This document shows, piece after piece, positions 26,308 through 35,576 of a stretch of DNA of 64,000 bases (position 1 is its first letter; each line of letters starts with the position of its first letter). The position numbers and the translations under genes were made by a program. The stretch comes from Clostridiales bacterium. GTDB lineage: Bacteria > Bacillota > Clostridia > Lachnospirales > Lachnospiraceae. The notes below the pieces were generated by a model. That model was not told where the DNA came from. It did no database searches and saw only the letters and a list, made by a program, of their open reading frames with translations. Where the stretch lies: the NCBI GenBank assembly GCA_023663185.1, contig JAMPHY010000003.1:154042-218041 (forward strand), read 5' to 3'.

Positions 26308-27279
26308 CTACATATGCGTGCGGGGATCAGATGCGTCGCCCAGATTCTGTCCCACCACATAGAGTACAATCGTGATAATGGAAACAACCGCTACCGGACT
26401 CCAGAATTCCAGCTCCCAGCCCGGAGTAACCATAGATGCCTCCGCCGAATAAATCATACGTCCAAGCGACATCTCGCTCATACCCATGCCAATATAAGAT
26501 AAGAACACCTCATAGGATATGTATGACGGAAGTTCCGTAGCAAGCAGGGTAACAATTATAGAAGTCATAAAGGGCAGGATATTTTTCAAGGCAATCTTAA
26601 ACGTAGACGTGCCAAGGCAACGTGAGGCAAGGTTATACTCCCTGTCGCGAATTATAAGCACCTGAGTACGAATAAAATATGCAATGCTGAGCCAGCCGAC
26701 TATCGTAAGCGCAAGCACCATCGTCCAGAAGGAAGGCGTAAACAGCATGGAAAGCACCGATATAATCAAAATCATCGGCACATTTCCGATAATATTATAA
26801 ACTTCTGTCATAATCATATCTACTTTTTTAGAAAAGCCCCAGACCGCGCCAAGCAGTACGCCGACAGTCATATTGATTGCCGCACAGATAAACGCGAGTG
26901 AAATCGAAATCTTCGCACCGTTCCAGACCGCGTCAAAGGTAGGCTCTCCTACTGCTCCCGCGCCCAGAATCCACTTAAGCCCTTTCCCGAAATGCGCCAT
27001 TGCCGCTGTGGGAGACAGGTGCTTTGCCTCGGTATCCAATAAGTTTGCATAAGGATCATAATTCGTAACCGTAGGATATATATAAGCAAACGCAACCACA
27101 AACAGCAGCAGGCCCAATATTACGATATTTACTTTATTTCTAAAGAACACGCGGAATACCGATTTCCAATAGGAATACCTCGGAGCCGCTATTTTCTCAG
27201 ACTCCGTATCGCTGTGCTGTATACGGCTGAACAACTCTTCATTATTTAAACCGGTCTTACGTTTCAATTCTTCATACAT
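26308..27279 (-). CDS. oppC: Oligopeptide ABC transporter permease OppC
   Basis: Inner permease subunit of about 323 aa with an N-terminal cytoplasmic tail, a first membrane helix and the BPD_transp_1 region. The EAA-like loop (ASRCLGTSTFKIALKNILPF) contacts the ATPases. Size is normal, unlike its partners. The ATG at 27279 is used; a GTG three codons upstream overlaps the oppB stop. Located between oppB and oppD in the operon. Confidence 0.93.
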   Translation of the reverse strand: MYEELKRKTGLNNEELFSRIQHSDTESEKIAAPRYSYWKSVFRVFFRNKVNIVILGLLLFVVAFAYIYPTVTNYDPYANLLDTEAKHLSPTAAMAHFGKGLKWILGAGAVGEPTFDAVWNGAKISISLAFICAAINMTVGVLLGAVWGFSKKVDMIMTEVYNIIGNVPMILIISVLSMLFTPSFWTMVLALTIVGWLSIAYFIRTQVLIIRDREYNLASRCLGTSTFKIALKNILPFMTSIIVTLLATELPSYISYEVFLSYIGMGMSEMSLGRMIYSAEASMVTPGWELEFWSPVAVVSIITIVLYVVGQNLGDASDPRTHM

Positions 27280-27284
27280 TCCTA

Positions 27285-28865
27285 TCACCTGCCTTTTGAT
27301 GTAAATGAAATTCTGGGATCTACGCTTGCTATCAAAACATCCCCAAGAATAATCGATGCTACCGTAAGCAGAGCATAGAACAGCGCCACGCCTACTATTA
27401 CGCCGTTATCATATTTATTGATAGCCTGAGTAAGCAGATTACCTGCGCCCGGTACTAAGTATACACGCTCGGTAATGATGGCTCCCGTCATAGCAAAAAG
27501 GATGCTGCCCGGAATACCGTGTACCAGCGGAATTGCCGCATTTTTCCAGATGTGCTTTGCAAAAATCTCCGTCTCGCTAAGACCACCGGAGCGGGCAAAC
27601 TTAACATAATCGCTGTTCATCTGGTCTATCATATATCTGCGCATCCATTTCATCAAATTGGCAATGCTTGGCAATGCCAATGATACGATAGGCAGAACAT
27701 ACATAAGTTTGCTTGTCGAATCCATATTAAACAACGTAGGCAGTTTAAATACGCTGCCGCCGATTGCCTTAAATAAGAAGATATAAGCAAGCGAAGGAAC
27801 GGCAATTATAAATACAATATATATGGTTCCGATTTTATCTAAAACGCCGTCTTTAAACCGCGCCATCAAAAGACCGATGGGCAGTCCGAGTACATAGGCA
27901 ATTATAGTCGATATAATACCGATTACAAAAGAATATCCCAATTTGGACATATTTGCTTTAGCTGTAATCGTGTTAGTGTAATCATCAATAAACCGGGCGG
28001 AATATATCTCACTTAAGCCCAAAGAACCCTCCGCATATGTAGCTGTATGCAAGTCGTCTGCGCTCTGTTCGACATGTCCTGTGGGATAGCTTACTGTGCT
28101 AAGCACATATGTACCCTGAGACGCAGTCATAGTCTCGAATACGTCTATGCCACGGTTTACCGTATAAGATTCTCCGAGATTTATCGTTAAGAAATTCTGG
28201 TGAATCCACGGGAATTTATTATCAAAATACAATAAATATTTATGTTTAGTCCCATTTCCAATGATTGCAGGAGAAAACTTTTCACCACCATAGAGCGGAT
28301 CATGTAATGTAAAGGTAAGTTTCCGCTCTCCGATATCCGTATATTCATCAACATAATGAATATTATCAAAGACAAACATTCCTGTAAAATAAGAGATAAC
28401 GCGGGTATATAAAGGCTTATCCCTGGTAGCGAAAAGCGCCGGCTGTCCACCGTCCTTCACCCTGCCGTTGCTCTTTTTATCCGCTTCAAGACGCACAATG
28501 GTATAGCCCTGGCTCTCATATTCTTCCGTGAACTTCTGAATATATTCCGCCGCAATCTCTGAATCCTTCTCCGGCGTATGTCCGATAAGCGCCGCCGCAC
28601 CTCTGTCCTCTTCGGAAAGCTCTCCCTTTTTTACCAATCTTGTAATATAGTCGGAATAGTTCACATAATCCACATAGCCAAACGCCTGATAACGGCTCTG
28701 CTCATACGTCGTCCTTGCATTACTCTGAGTCTTGGTGTAATTACTGTCACCGGCAAAAATATTGCCCCTGTCCATCAAAGAATAGACAAGTATCATGATA
28801 AGAACCACCACGCATATCGCAGAGAGTATACCCTTTATAATTCGTTGCACAATATATTTTGCCAC
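27285..28865 (-). CDS. oppB: Oligopeptide ABC transporter permease OppB with extracytoplasmic insertion
   Basis: Permease of 526 aa against the usual 305-320. TM1 (about residues 10-30) is followed by roughly 260 mostly hydrophilic residues predicted to lie outside the membrane. The remaining helices then carry the EAA loop (FARSGGLSETEIFAKHIWKNA). The GTG start has GGAGGG 7 nt upstream. The inserted domain has no motif I can name. It may contact the unusual OppA. Confidence 0.92.
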   Translation of the reverse strand: MAKYIVQRIIKGILSAICVVVLIMILVYSLMDRGNIFAGDSNYTKTQSNARTTYEQSRYQAFGYVDYVNYSDYITRLVKKGELSEEDRGAAALIGHTPEKDSEIAAEYIQKFTEEYESQGYTIVRLEADKKSNGRVKDGGQPALFATRDKPLYTRVISYFTGMFVFDNIHYVDEYTDIGERKLTFTLHDPLYGGEKFSPAIIGNGTKHKYLLYFDNKFPWIHQNFLTINLGESYTVNRGIDVFETMTASQGTYVLSTVSYPTGHVEQSADDLHTATYAEGSLGLSEIYSARFIDDYTNTITAKANMSKLGYSFVIGIISTIIAYVLGLPIGLLMARFKDGVLDKIGTIYIVFIIAVPSLAYIFLFKAIGGSVFKLPTLFNMDSTSKLMYVLPIVSLALPSIANLMKWMRRYMIDQMNSDYVKFARSGGLSETEIFAKHIWKNAAIPLVHGIPGSILFAMTGAIITERVYLVPGAGNLLTQAINKYDNGVIVGVALFYALLTVASIILGDVLIASVDPRISFTSKGR

Positions 28866-28910
28866 TTTCTTATCCCTCCATGAAATGTCCTTCCCATTCT
28901 ATACAATGAA

Positions 28911-28937
28911 GTGCGGAGAAGTAAGACTCCCCCGCAC
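28911..28937 (-). promoter_or_regulatory. Intercistronic hairpin between oppA and oppB
   Basis: GTGCGGGGGAG..CTTCTCCGCAC stem on the minus strand in the 105-bp oppA-oppB gap, without a T-run. Such hairpins commonly stabilise the binding-protein message relative to the rest of the operon. Confidence 0.55.
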
Positions 28938-28970
28938 CTCCATCAGTGCTTTAAGTTTTCACTGTGCAGC

Positions 28971-31265
28971 TTAATACAAGCCAAGATTTTTACACATATA
29001 ACCATAAGGCTGGATAGTATCAAGGTAAGACTGTGCATCACCATAATCAGGTCCCCAGCCGCTTGCAGCCGGAGAAGTATCATAGTTTGCTTCATTACCG
29101 GCATTGAAACGATAATTTGAATAGGTATAGTTAGTCTGGTCGTTAAATTCTACCAAGTCAACAACTACTTCCCCATTAAATACGCTCTCAATTGACTGCT
29201 TGTAAGCATTCGCCCTGTTAGAATAGTATTCTGCGAAAGAACCCCACGGTACATCGATATGAATCGGATTTTCCGCAGAAACTTCTACGCCGATTTCTGC
29301 CAGTTCAGCGATTGCAGTCTCTAAATATGCTTTTGCATTATCAGGATTATACCATCCATCAAAACCATCACCAGAACCTACTCCATCGTCAGCCGAAGAA
29401 TCCCATACCATAAACGGTATCCCATCAGCATCTAACTGAGCCTGAACAACTGCGCCATAGTAAGTGCCAGCCGGGAAAGTAACGCTCTCACCGTTGATGT
29501 CAACTGACGTGTCTGCTGTAAGCTGCTGGAATGTACCCGGCACATAAGAGTTTCTAAGGTTCGTATACTTAAGTTCTTCACCTACGCTGGTTGCATTGAA
29601 TGCACCCCTATCAAACGCCATCGCCAAAGCAAGACGGAAGTTCTGGTTGTTCAAAGCTTCCCTGGTTCTTTCCTTATCTTCATCTGTCTGTGCGGAAACG
29701 CCTACGGTAGTGTCGTTGTGGTTAGTCCATGTTCCACGGTTGACATTCATCCAGCCGCAGTAGGTTGTACCACTAGTAGACGATGTATAATGATATAAAT
29801 CAAAGTATGTCTCTGTCTCGCCTTCCGGAATATCCTGCTTTGCCTGAACAAGTGCGGAAGATGAAAGCGAACAAGCAGCAGAAGTATTGTCTTTTGTATC
29901 ATTATAAGCACGAAGCGGGTCTGAACCGTCATTGTAGTAAATATTTATCTTCTGAGTATTTACTGCATCTGCATTCCAATATAAAGGATTTGCTTCATAG
30001 CTGGTAATATTGTCCTGTGTATAGTTGGTGATCAGATAAGCGCCGCAGTATGCAATGTGGCTCGGATCTGTACCGTAGTTGCCAGGCGTATATTCATCGC
30101 CTTCTACTGAGAAAGTACCGCCCTGAGACTTATAGAAGTCACGGTTAAGCGGAGCAAAGCAGCCATATCCCATCATGGTTTCAAAAGCCGGGAAAGGAGC
30201 TTCCAATGTGTATACCAGAGTATAATCATCTTCTGCTTTAACGCCCACCTCAGAGAAGTCTGAGATTTCGCCGTTAATCCATGCGTCATAGTTCTTAATG
30301 CCGCAACCGTCCGTGCTGGTCATCAGATATCCAAGTTCGTCGTTGTTATCTATAACGTGCTGCATGGAAGCAACCCAGTCGTCCGCTGTAACTTCGCCGA
30401 TTTCACGTCCCTGCTGGTCTACCCACTTCACACCCGGACGGATATGGAAAGTATAGGTAAGACCATCATCAGAAACTTCATAGCTCTCAGCCAGCGCAGG
30501 CTGTAACTGATTCAAAGCATCATATTCCAACAAACCTGAATAAGTACATGAAATGAAGTAAGAATCACTTGTCATACTTGTAGCAATAACGTCCCATGTT
30601 ACAAGCTGATAACTAATCTCATAATTGTATGTGTCATTCAGTGTGTATCCTTTTTCATCAAGGAAAGCCTTTGCATTAGTGAACCATTCGTCAGCAGTTG
30701 AGCTCCCCCCCCAGATAGAAACAAGCTCTGCCCTGTCTTCTGAACGAAGCAGCTCGTTAGTAACCAGATATGTGTACCATTTGTACTCGTCAAGCCCCCA
30801 AAGAACTGTGGAACCGCTACGCGGTACAATTCGCGTCATAGCATATCCGCCGCCTTGGCTCTGGACAGGCTGGAACACACCTGACTCTAACAGTTTCGCC
30901 TCAGCGACAGCCATCAAAGTCATACGCCTGTCAAGGTCTGTAACCTCTTCTTTTGCAATCTGATAATATTCATTGAATTCTCCCAGGTTATAATCATACA
31001 GTTCATCGCATTTCTCGTCATAACCCAGAGTGTCGATAGTAGCCCAATCGGGACCTACATATCCGCCTTCTTCGGTGTCTTCACCTTCTGTTTCAGTGTT
31101 CTCAGTGGTTTCAGTATTTTCTGTACCACTGGTTTCACTTCCTGTATTTGCGTTGGCGTCATTAGTGGTATTATCGCCTGAATTGGTATCGGTATTATTA
31201 CCGCATGCCGTCATACTTAATACCATCGAAGAAGCCAGCAAAACAGCAAGCAATTTTCTTTTCAT
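28971..31265 (-). CDS. oppA: Oligopeptide-binding lipoprotein, apparently circularly permuted
   Basis: Secreted lipoprotein of 764 aa: signal peptide with lipobox LSMTAC (Cys21), a Thr/Asn/Glu-rich linker (22-68), then a family 5 solute-binding domain. The family N-lobe signature (LQPALAESYEVSDDGLTYTF) appears only at about 254-273. Before it, residues 99-167 read like the normal C-terminal end of such proteins (EVTDLDRRM.L.A.AEAKLLESG, then GYAMTR and G.DEYKW.TY). The protein stops soon after GWGPDYGDAQSYLDT, where that segment would usually follow. AGGAGG precedes the ATG. First gene of the operon, with its own promoter. Confidence 0.92.
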   Translation of the reverse strand: MKRKLLAVLLASSMVLSMTACGNNTDTNSGDNTTNDANANTGSETSGTENTETTENTETEGEDTEEGGYVGPDWATIDTLGYDEKCDELYDYNLGEFNEYYQIAKEEVTDLDRRMTLMAVAEAKLLESGVFQPVQSQGGGYAMTRIVPRSGSTVLWGLDEYKWYTYLVTNELLRSEDRAELVSIWGGSSTADEWFTNAKAFLDEKGYTLNDTYNYEISYQLVTWDVIATSMTSDSYFISCTYSGLLEYDALNQLQPALAESYEVSDDGLTYTFHIRPGVKWVDQQGREIGEVTADDWVASMQHVIDNNDELGYLMTSTDGCGIKNYDAWINGEISDFSEVGVKAEDDYTLVYTLEAPFPAFETMMGYGCFAPLNRDFYKSQGGTFSVEGDEYTPGNYGTDPSHIAYCGAYLITNYTQDNITSYEANPLYWNADAVNTQKINIYYNDGSDPLRAYNDTKDNTSAACSLSSSALVQAKQDIPEGETETYFDLYHYTSSTSGTTYCGWMNVNRGTWTNHNDTTVGVSAQTDEDKERTREALNNQNFRLALAMAFDRGAFNATSVGEELKYTNLRNSYVPGTFQQLTADTSVDINGESVTFPAGTYYGAVVQAQLDADGIPFMVWDSSADDGVGSGDGFDGWYNPDNAKAYLETAIAELAEIGVEVSAENPIHIDVPWGSFAEYYSNRANAYKQSIESVFNGEVVVDLVEFNDQTNYTYSNYRFNAGNEANYDTSPAASGWGPDYGDAQSYLDTIQPYGYMCKNLGLY

Positions 31266-31471
31266 AATTTTTTCCTCCTTCTTTTATTTTCTTCCATATT
31301 ACTACGTCGGGCACATCTCTTATGCGCATTTATATTTATGCTCATGCTATATGTGCTCGGCACGCTGCACGTATTGTATTCTGACTGGTGGATACTAAGA
31401 TTAATAAATAAGGGATTGAAGAATATTTCCTTAAAAATATGTCAGTCACTCCCTCGTGGATATTTGAATAC

Positions 31472-31507
31472 TTGTATACAATCTGTACAGTACACAATAC
31501 GTATTGT
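31472..31507. promoter_or_regulatory. Palindromic candidate operator of the opp operon
   Basis: Two perfect palindromes, TTGTATACAA (31472-31481) and ACAATACGTATTGT (31494-31507), lie just downstream of the -10. A further half-site GTATTGTATT is at 31371. The repeated GTATTGT half-site suggests a dimeric regulator; none is encoded nearby. Confidence 0.55.
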
Positions 31508-31509
31508 AT

Positions 31510-31538
31510 ATTCTACAACAATCGGTGCGGAATGTCAA
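31510..31538 (-). promoter_or_regulatory. opp operon promoter
   Basis: TTGACA (31533-31538) and TAGAAT (31510-31515) on the minus strand with a 17-bp spacer. The leader to oppA is about 240 nt. Confidence 0.8.
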
Positions 31539-31550
31539 GGGGTTTTTGTT

Positions 31551-31608
31551 GGGGGATATTGGGATATTTGGGATATTTAGAATATTAGGATATTGGGTGA
31601 TATTGGCA
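31551..31608. repeat. Degenerate GGGATATT short tandem repeat
   Basis: About six consecutive 8-10-bp variants of GGGATATT just upstream of the opp promoter. Together with the TTCTATTCTT-rich stretch at 31677-31730 it makes up most of the non-coding 31266-31713 region. Confidence 0.6.
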
Positions 31609-31713
31609 TAATATAAAAGGGCGCTTATTGATAAATTTTGCACCCTTGTTGTTTAATAATATTTAATTGAATTGATATAATTCTATTCTTTATTAATTCT
31701 ATTCTTTTTAACT

Positions 31714-31896
31714 CTATTCTTTTATTCTGTCTAACTCTGTGAGATTTACGCCTGACGCTGCAAGAATAACTTTTAAATCAATGTATCTTTCTTTCATTGC
31801 CTTATAAACTTCTGTTTCTTTTCCAGCTATCATCATATAACGTTGTATTCTCGAAAATTCTTCCACGGAAAGTTTTAACATCTCGCCTTCTGTCAT
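31714..31896 (-). CDS. Small hypothetical protein (60 aa)
   Basis: Unrecognised helical protein beginning MTEGEMLKLSVEEFSRIQ and containing KETEVYKAMKERYIDLKVIL. TTGGAGG stands 8 nt before the ATG, strong support for translation. No membrane segment or metal motif. It lies between the opp promoter and an Rpn remnant. Its last codons fall in an imperfect TTCTATTCTT tandem stretch, so the C-terminus may be variable. Confidence 0.6.
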   Translation of the reverse strand: MTEGEMLKLSVEEFSRIQRYMMIAGKETEVYKAMKERYIDLKVILAASGVNLTELDRIKE

Positions 31897-32041
31897 ATGC
31901 TCGCCTCCAATATGTGAAATAGTTACTGTGTTATATTCAATATAACATAATCGGACGATAAAGTCTATTAATTTTAGTGCGGACTATTTTACTGATATTG
32001 CCATTTCACATTCATGCACATATGGATTGTGAATAGCAACA

Positions 32042-32517
32042 TCACTTGTAATACTTCTCTACCTGCTCTTTTGATACATTCCTGTATGCTTCGTTCTTTA
32101 TAACTGCCTGATGTACTGCGTCAATGCTCGGCAAAAGAAGGCTTAACGATACTATAAGGGCACGCAGACCTTCTTCCCTACCTTCTGCCTTGCCTTCTTC
32201 CTTACCTTCTTCACGCAATGAGTTCTCATATTTTTTGATATCAAATTTTTCTAAAAGCATACCCACTACCTCCGCATATTCGCTGAGTACCCTGCATTTT
32301 CCCAGAAGTTCTTTATTTTGTCCAAAATTAATGTTGAGCATTCTCACGGTCAGTTCTACTCCCGCAGCGTCCTTTCTTATCTCAAAAGCGTCCGACAAGC
32401 GCAGCGTCTGTTCTTCCGGAATATCCTTCTCTCCATTGTAGAAAACAACGCATTGCGCAATTCCAATAAAGCTTCCTTGTCGTTTACATTTGTCTTTTGA
32501 CTCTTTTCAGTCTGCAT
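32042..32517 (-). pseudogene. Deleted Rpn-family nuclease remnant
   Basis: The original start survives: ATG at 32517 with GGGAGG in front and the typical MQTEKSQK opening. After about a dozen codons the sequence jumps to the C-terminal part of an Rpn protein (VVFYNGEKDIPEEQTLRLSDAFE) in a different frame. It then continues with LTVRMLNINFG to the Glu/Lys-rich end at 32042. The whole N-terminal nuclease domain is missing. An internal in-frame ATG at 32398 could still express the last 118 aa, but function is unlikely. Compare the second remnant at 3125-4097. Confidence 0.75.
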
Positions 32518-32723
32518 ATATTATCCTCCCATTTACTACCGGCAGGATATTGGTACAAGATTGTGTAAAAAGTCACATTGCGGGTACATCTCTTCGCACC
32601 TTCCCATTCCTGCCATATTCATTTAATTTCTAAGAAAATCTGACAGAAACTGTCTGAATGTGCACAATACGCACCCATAGAATTTTCCTGATATACCTAT
32701 CATAAATGATACACTTTTATTTG

Positions 32724-35573
32724 TCAATATGTATGACAGGTAAAATATACCAGTTGATATTCTTTGGCAATCGCGCCAAGAAGTTTAATAGCTCCTTTCA
32801 TTTTATCATCATCGAGATTGACAAATGGATCGTCGAAAATAATGAAGGGCTTTTCTCCTTCATACATCGCGTCTATCAAAGCCATGCGCATACAGATACC
32901 AACCATATCTTTATAGCCCGTACTTAAGAAATCCGTTTTTCTCGGCATTCCTTGTTCCATGACGGACATATCCAAGTTCGCGTCAAGCTGGTAGTTTAAC
33001 GCCTCTATCCCCGATAAAATGCTGAAATATTTATCAAATCCGTCTTTTATGGGCTTCGTGTATCTTGCCGTCAGCGAGATTTTAGCCTGCTCAAGATATA
33101 TTTTCGTCTTTTTCAAAATATTCAGCTTCTTTTCATTAGCCGCATATTGCTCAAGCAGTTCCGCAAGCTCTCTTTCCAAGTCCGCAATACCGTCCCTCTT
33201 CTCTTGAAGCTCTTCAAGCCTGCGCTCATAGGATAGTATACCGTTATGGTTCTTCTCAAGTTCTTCCGAAATCGCGCTAAGACGTTCTTCAATCTCAGTC
33301 AGGGAAGCTGTGTCCTCTTTTTCTTCTGTATTCTTGAGCTTTTCGATGTCGGCATTCTTTTCTTCAAATTCCCTTTTTAACTCCGCTGCGCGACTGTACT
33401 CTCTCAATGCACTGTTATATTCACGCAGCGCATTGCTGATATTTTGAAGCTGGGCGTGCATATCCTGCTCCGGCTCCATTTCCAAGCCGCATATAAATTC
33501 TTTGATACTCTCCGTGTTCCTTATATATTCGCCATACGCCGTCTCATATTTCCCGCGCTTTTCTTTAAGCCGCTTATAGTCCGCCGCGGCGTTTTCAAGC
33601 TTGTGCAGGGCGTTGATGTAGTGGGGGATAGTGTCGGCGCTGTTTGGTAGGCTGGTTGTGTGTCGCAGCGTTAATACGCCTTCTGCGCTTTTCCCGGAGT
33701 CTAAGCCAGAGTCAAATCCATATCCATGCAAGAAGTCCTCTATATCACCGCATATCTCATCATACTGCCTGAGCATATTTTCGGTTTCTATATTTTGCGA
33801 CTTTTTTCTTAAAATCTCATATTGTCTGATACCCTCGCCCAGCCTGTATAAATTATCGGCAACGCTTAGTTCGTCATATTCAACGCCGTATTTTTCACAA
33901 AACTGCCGTATCTCGTTCTCGGTATCGAAGATGAACTTCTCGTCGTCCGCTATTGCGCTTCGCATGGCAAGATACGGCTCGGAAGCGTCGGCGGAAGGGG
34001 TTGTGGCGGCAGGCTCTGCCTCCGTTGGCTCTACACCTGAATTTCGTACCGTCCTGCGCCGTCCCGCAAACAGCAAGATAAGCCCCACTACCGCAAGCGC
34101 CGCCATAAGTAGAATAACAGACTCAAGCGGCACTCCTGACACTACCGCTACAAGTCCTGTGCCAATAATAATAAGAAGCAGCGCAATCGTAAACATCGCC
34201 GCCGCAAGTCTCCTGCGCCGTCTAACTTTTTCCTTCCTTATGCTTTCTATTCTTTCTCTTTCCCTTCTTGCGTTCTCCAATTCTTCCTGTTTTCTTGCGG
34301 CTTCGTTCTCTCTCTTGGCTCTATCTGCCAGTTCAAGCATCTCAGCGGCAGCCGTCTTTGCACTGAGCATGTTCTTTTTCTCGCTTCTTTGCCGCCATAA
34401 ATTTATCAGCCTGTCTATCGCTTCCTTTGCAGGCGCGCCCTCTTTATATATTTCTTCAAAAGACCTGAGGCTGTTTCGTTCCTCGTCCGTAAGTACAGCC
34501 TTCTCAATATTTCTCCAAAGGTTCTGAAGAATAGCAATTCTCTTATTCTGTCCTTCTATATCTTCTTCATTCGGAACGCCGTCTGCAAATCGTCCGCTGT
34601 GCTGCTCAAGTTCGCGCTTTTCCTCATCGGTTAAACTATAAATGTCCAGTTCTTTTTTAAGTCCCGCTACACTGTTTTCAAGCCTTATGTATTCGTCAAG
34701 CTCATCTTCCTTAGGCAGCCTGCCTGCAAAAAACGCCTTTTTTTCCGTAAGTTCCCGCTGCTTTTGTTCTTCTGCAGAGCGCAAATGCTCATATTCCTTT
34801 TTTCTGACCGCGATATCCTTATATTCGCTTATCGCTTTCTGCTTCTTTTGCAGCACGCCCTGTTCCTCTTTTAAATCCTCATATGTACGGAGTAAATCGC
34901 TTTTCATGCGCACGATTTCTTCCATAGATGCGTCAACGCCCTCGCCGCTTTTTATCTCCTGCTTGAGTGCGGCAATCTTTTCCTTCTGTTTATACATGAG
35001 TCCGGTTTTGCGCGTTGCGGACAGCGAGTTAAGCATATCAGCAATCTTTTTATCTGCGCTCTCATAATTGTTCAAATCGTTAGTGTTGTCCGTCAGATTT
35101 CCCAGCTTAGCATTAATTCCATCGGTCGTCGCGGTTACGCAGTCATTTTGTGAAATAAATATACTGCGCATAAACGAAGCCCGGTCAATCTGAAAAAGTT
35201 CTTCCCCTATATTACTTGAAAAGTCCGCGGATTCCAGCATGGTATCAACGTTCTTAAGCATAAATTCGTCATTTTTTTCCTTACTGCCAAAGGTGCGCGA
35301 CATTATATAAGTCCTGCCGCCCGCTGCAAAAGTAAGCTGTCCGCCATACACGCCGCCCTGCCACGGTCTGTAATGCTGACGCTCATTTTCTACCTCGCTG
35401 CGCCTGCCTTCGTTATCGAAACCATAAAACATGACCTTAATGAATGTCGCAAGCGTGCTTTTGCCCCAGCCGTTGTTTTCACATATTAAATTTACGCCGT
35501 TATCGGAGTCAAAGGAAAGTGTAAAATCGCTAAGTTTTCCAAAATTTTCAATATGGCAAGAAATAAGTCGCAT
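32724..35573 (-). CDS. YhaN-like SMC/RecN-type AAA ATPase
   Basis: 949-aa ATPase of the YhaN/SbcC-like group. The N-terminal half-ATPase starts MRLISCHIENFGKLSDF with Walker A ENNGWGKSTL. Long coiled coils follow, interrupted at about residues 455-510 by two hydrophobic segments that resemble the membrane insertion of Bacillus YhaN. The C-terminal half-ATPase has LSTGYKDM (signature) and FIIFDDPFVNLD (Walker B). It is translated 3 bp after the SbcD-like phosphoesterase gene, with GAGGAGG overlapping that gene's end. The pair probably forms an Mre11-Rad50-like DNA-end or repair complex. Confidence 0.85.
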   Translation of the reverse strand: MRLISCHIENFGKLSDFTLSFDSDNGVNLICENNGWGKSTLATFIKVMFYGFDNEGRRSEVENERQHYRPWQGGVYGGQLTFAAGGRTYIMSRTFGSKEKNDEFMLKNVDTMLESADFSSNIGEELFQIDRASFMRSIFISQNDCVTATTDGINAKLGNLTDNTNDLNNYESADKKIADMLNSLSATRKTGLMYKQKEKIAALKQEIKSGEGVDASMEEIVRMKSDLLRTYEDLKEEQGVLQKKQKAISEYKDIAVRKKEYEHLRSAEEQKQRELTEKKAFFAGRLPKEDELDEYIRLENSVAGLKKELDIYSLTDEEKRELEQHSGRFADGVPNEEDIEGQNKRIAILQNLWRNIEKAVLTDEERNSLRSFEEIYKEGAPAKEAIDRLINLWRQRSEKKNMLSAKTAAAEMLELADRAKRENEAARKQEELENARRERERIESIRKEKVRRRRRLAAAMFTIALLLIIIGTGLVAVVSGVPLESVILLMAALAVVGLILLFAGRRRTVRNSGVEPTEAEPAATTPSADASEPYLAMRSAIADDEKFIFDTENEIRQFCEKYGVEYDELSVADNLYRLGEGIRQYEILRKKSQNIETENMLRQYDEICGDIEDFLHGYGFDSGLDSGKSAEGVLTLRHTTSLPNSADTIPHYINALHKLENAAADYKRLKEKRGKYETAYGEYIRNTESIKEFICGLEMEPEQDMHAQLQNISNALREYNSALREYSRAAELKREFEEKNADIEKLKNTEEKEDTASLTEIEERLSAISEELEKNHNGILSYERRLEELQEKRDGIADLERELAELLEQYAANEKKLNILKKTKIYLEQAKISLTARYTKPIKDGFDKYFSILSGIEALNYQLDANLDMSVMEQGMPRKTDFLSTGYKDMVGICMRMALIDAMYEGEKPFIIFDDPFVNLDDDKMKGAIKLLGAIAKEYQLVYFTCHTY

Positions 35574-35576
35574 TTT

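Noticed and set aside
33631-34527. Long plus-strand open frame (298 codons, serine-rich) opposite the YhaN-like gene
   Set aside because: It mirrors the Glu/Lys-rich coiled coil of the minus-strand gene, has low-complexity composition and no ribosome site; a shadow frame.
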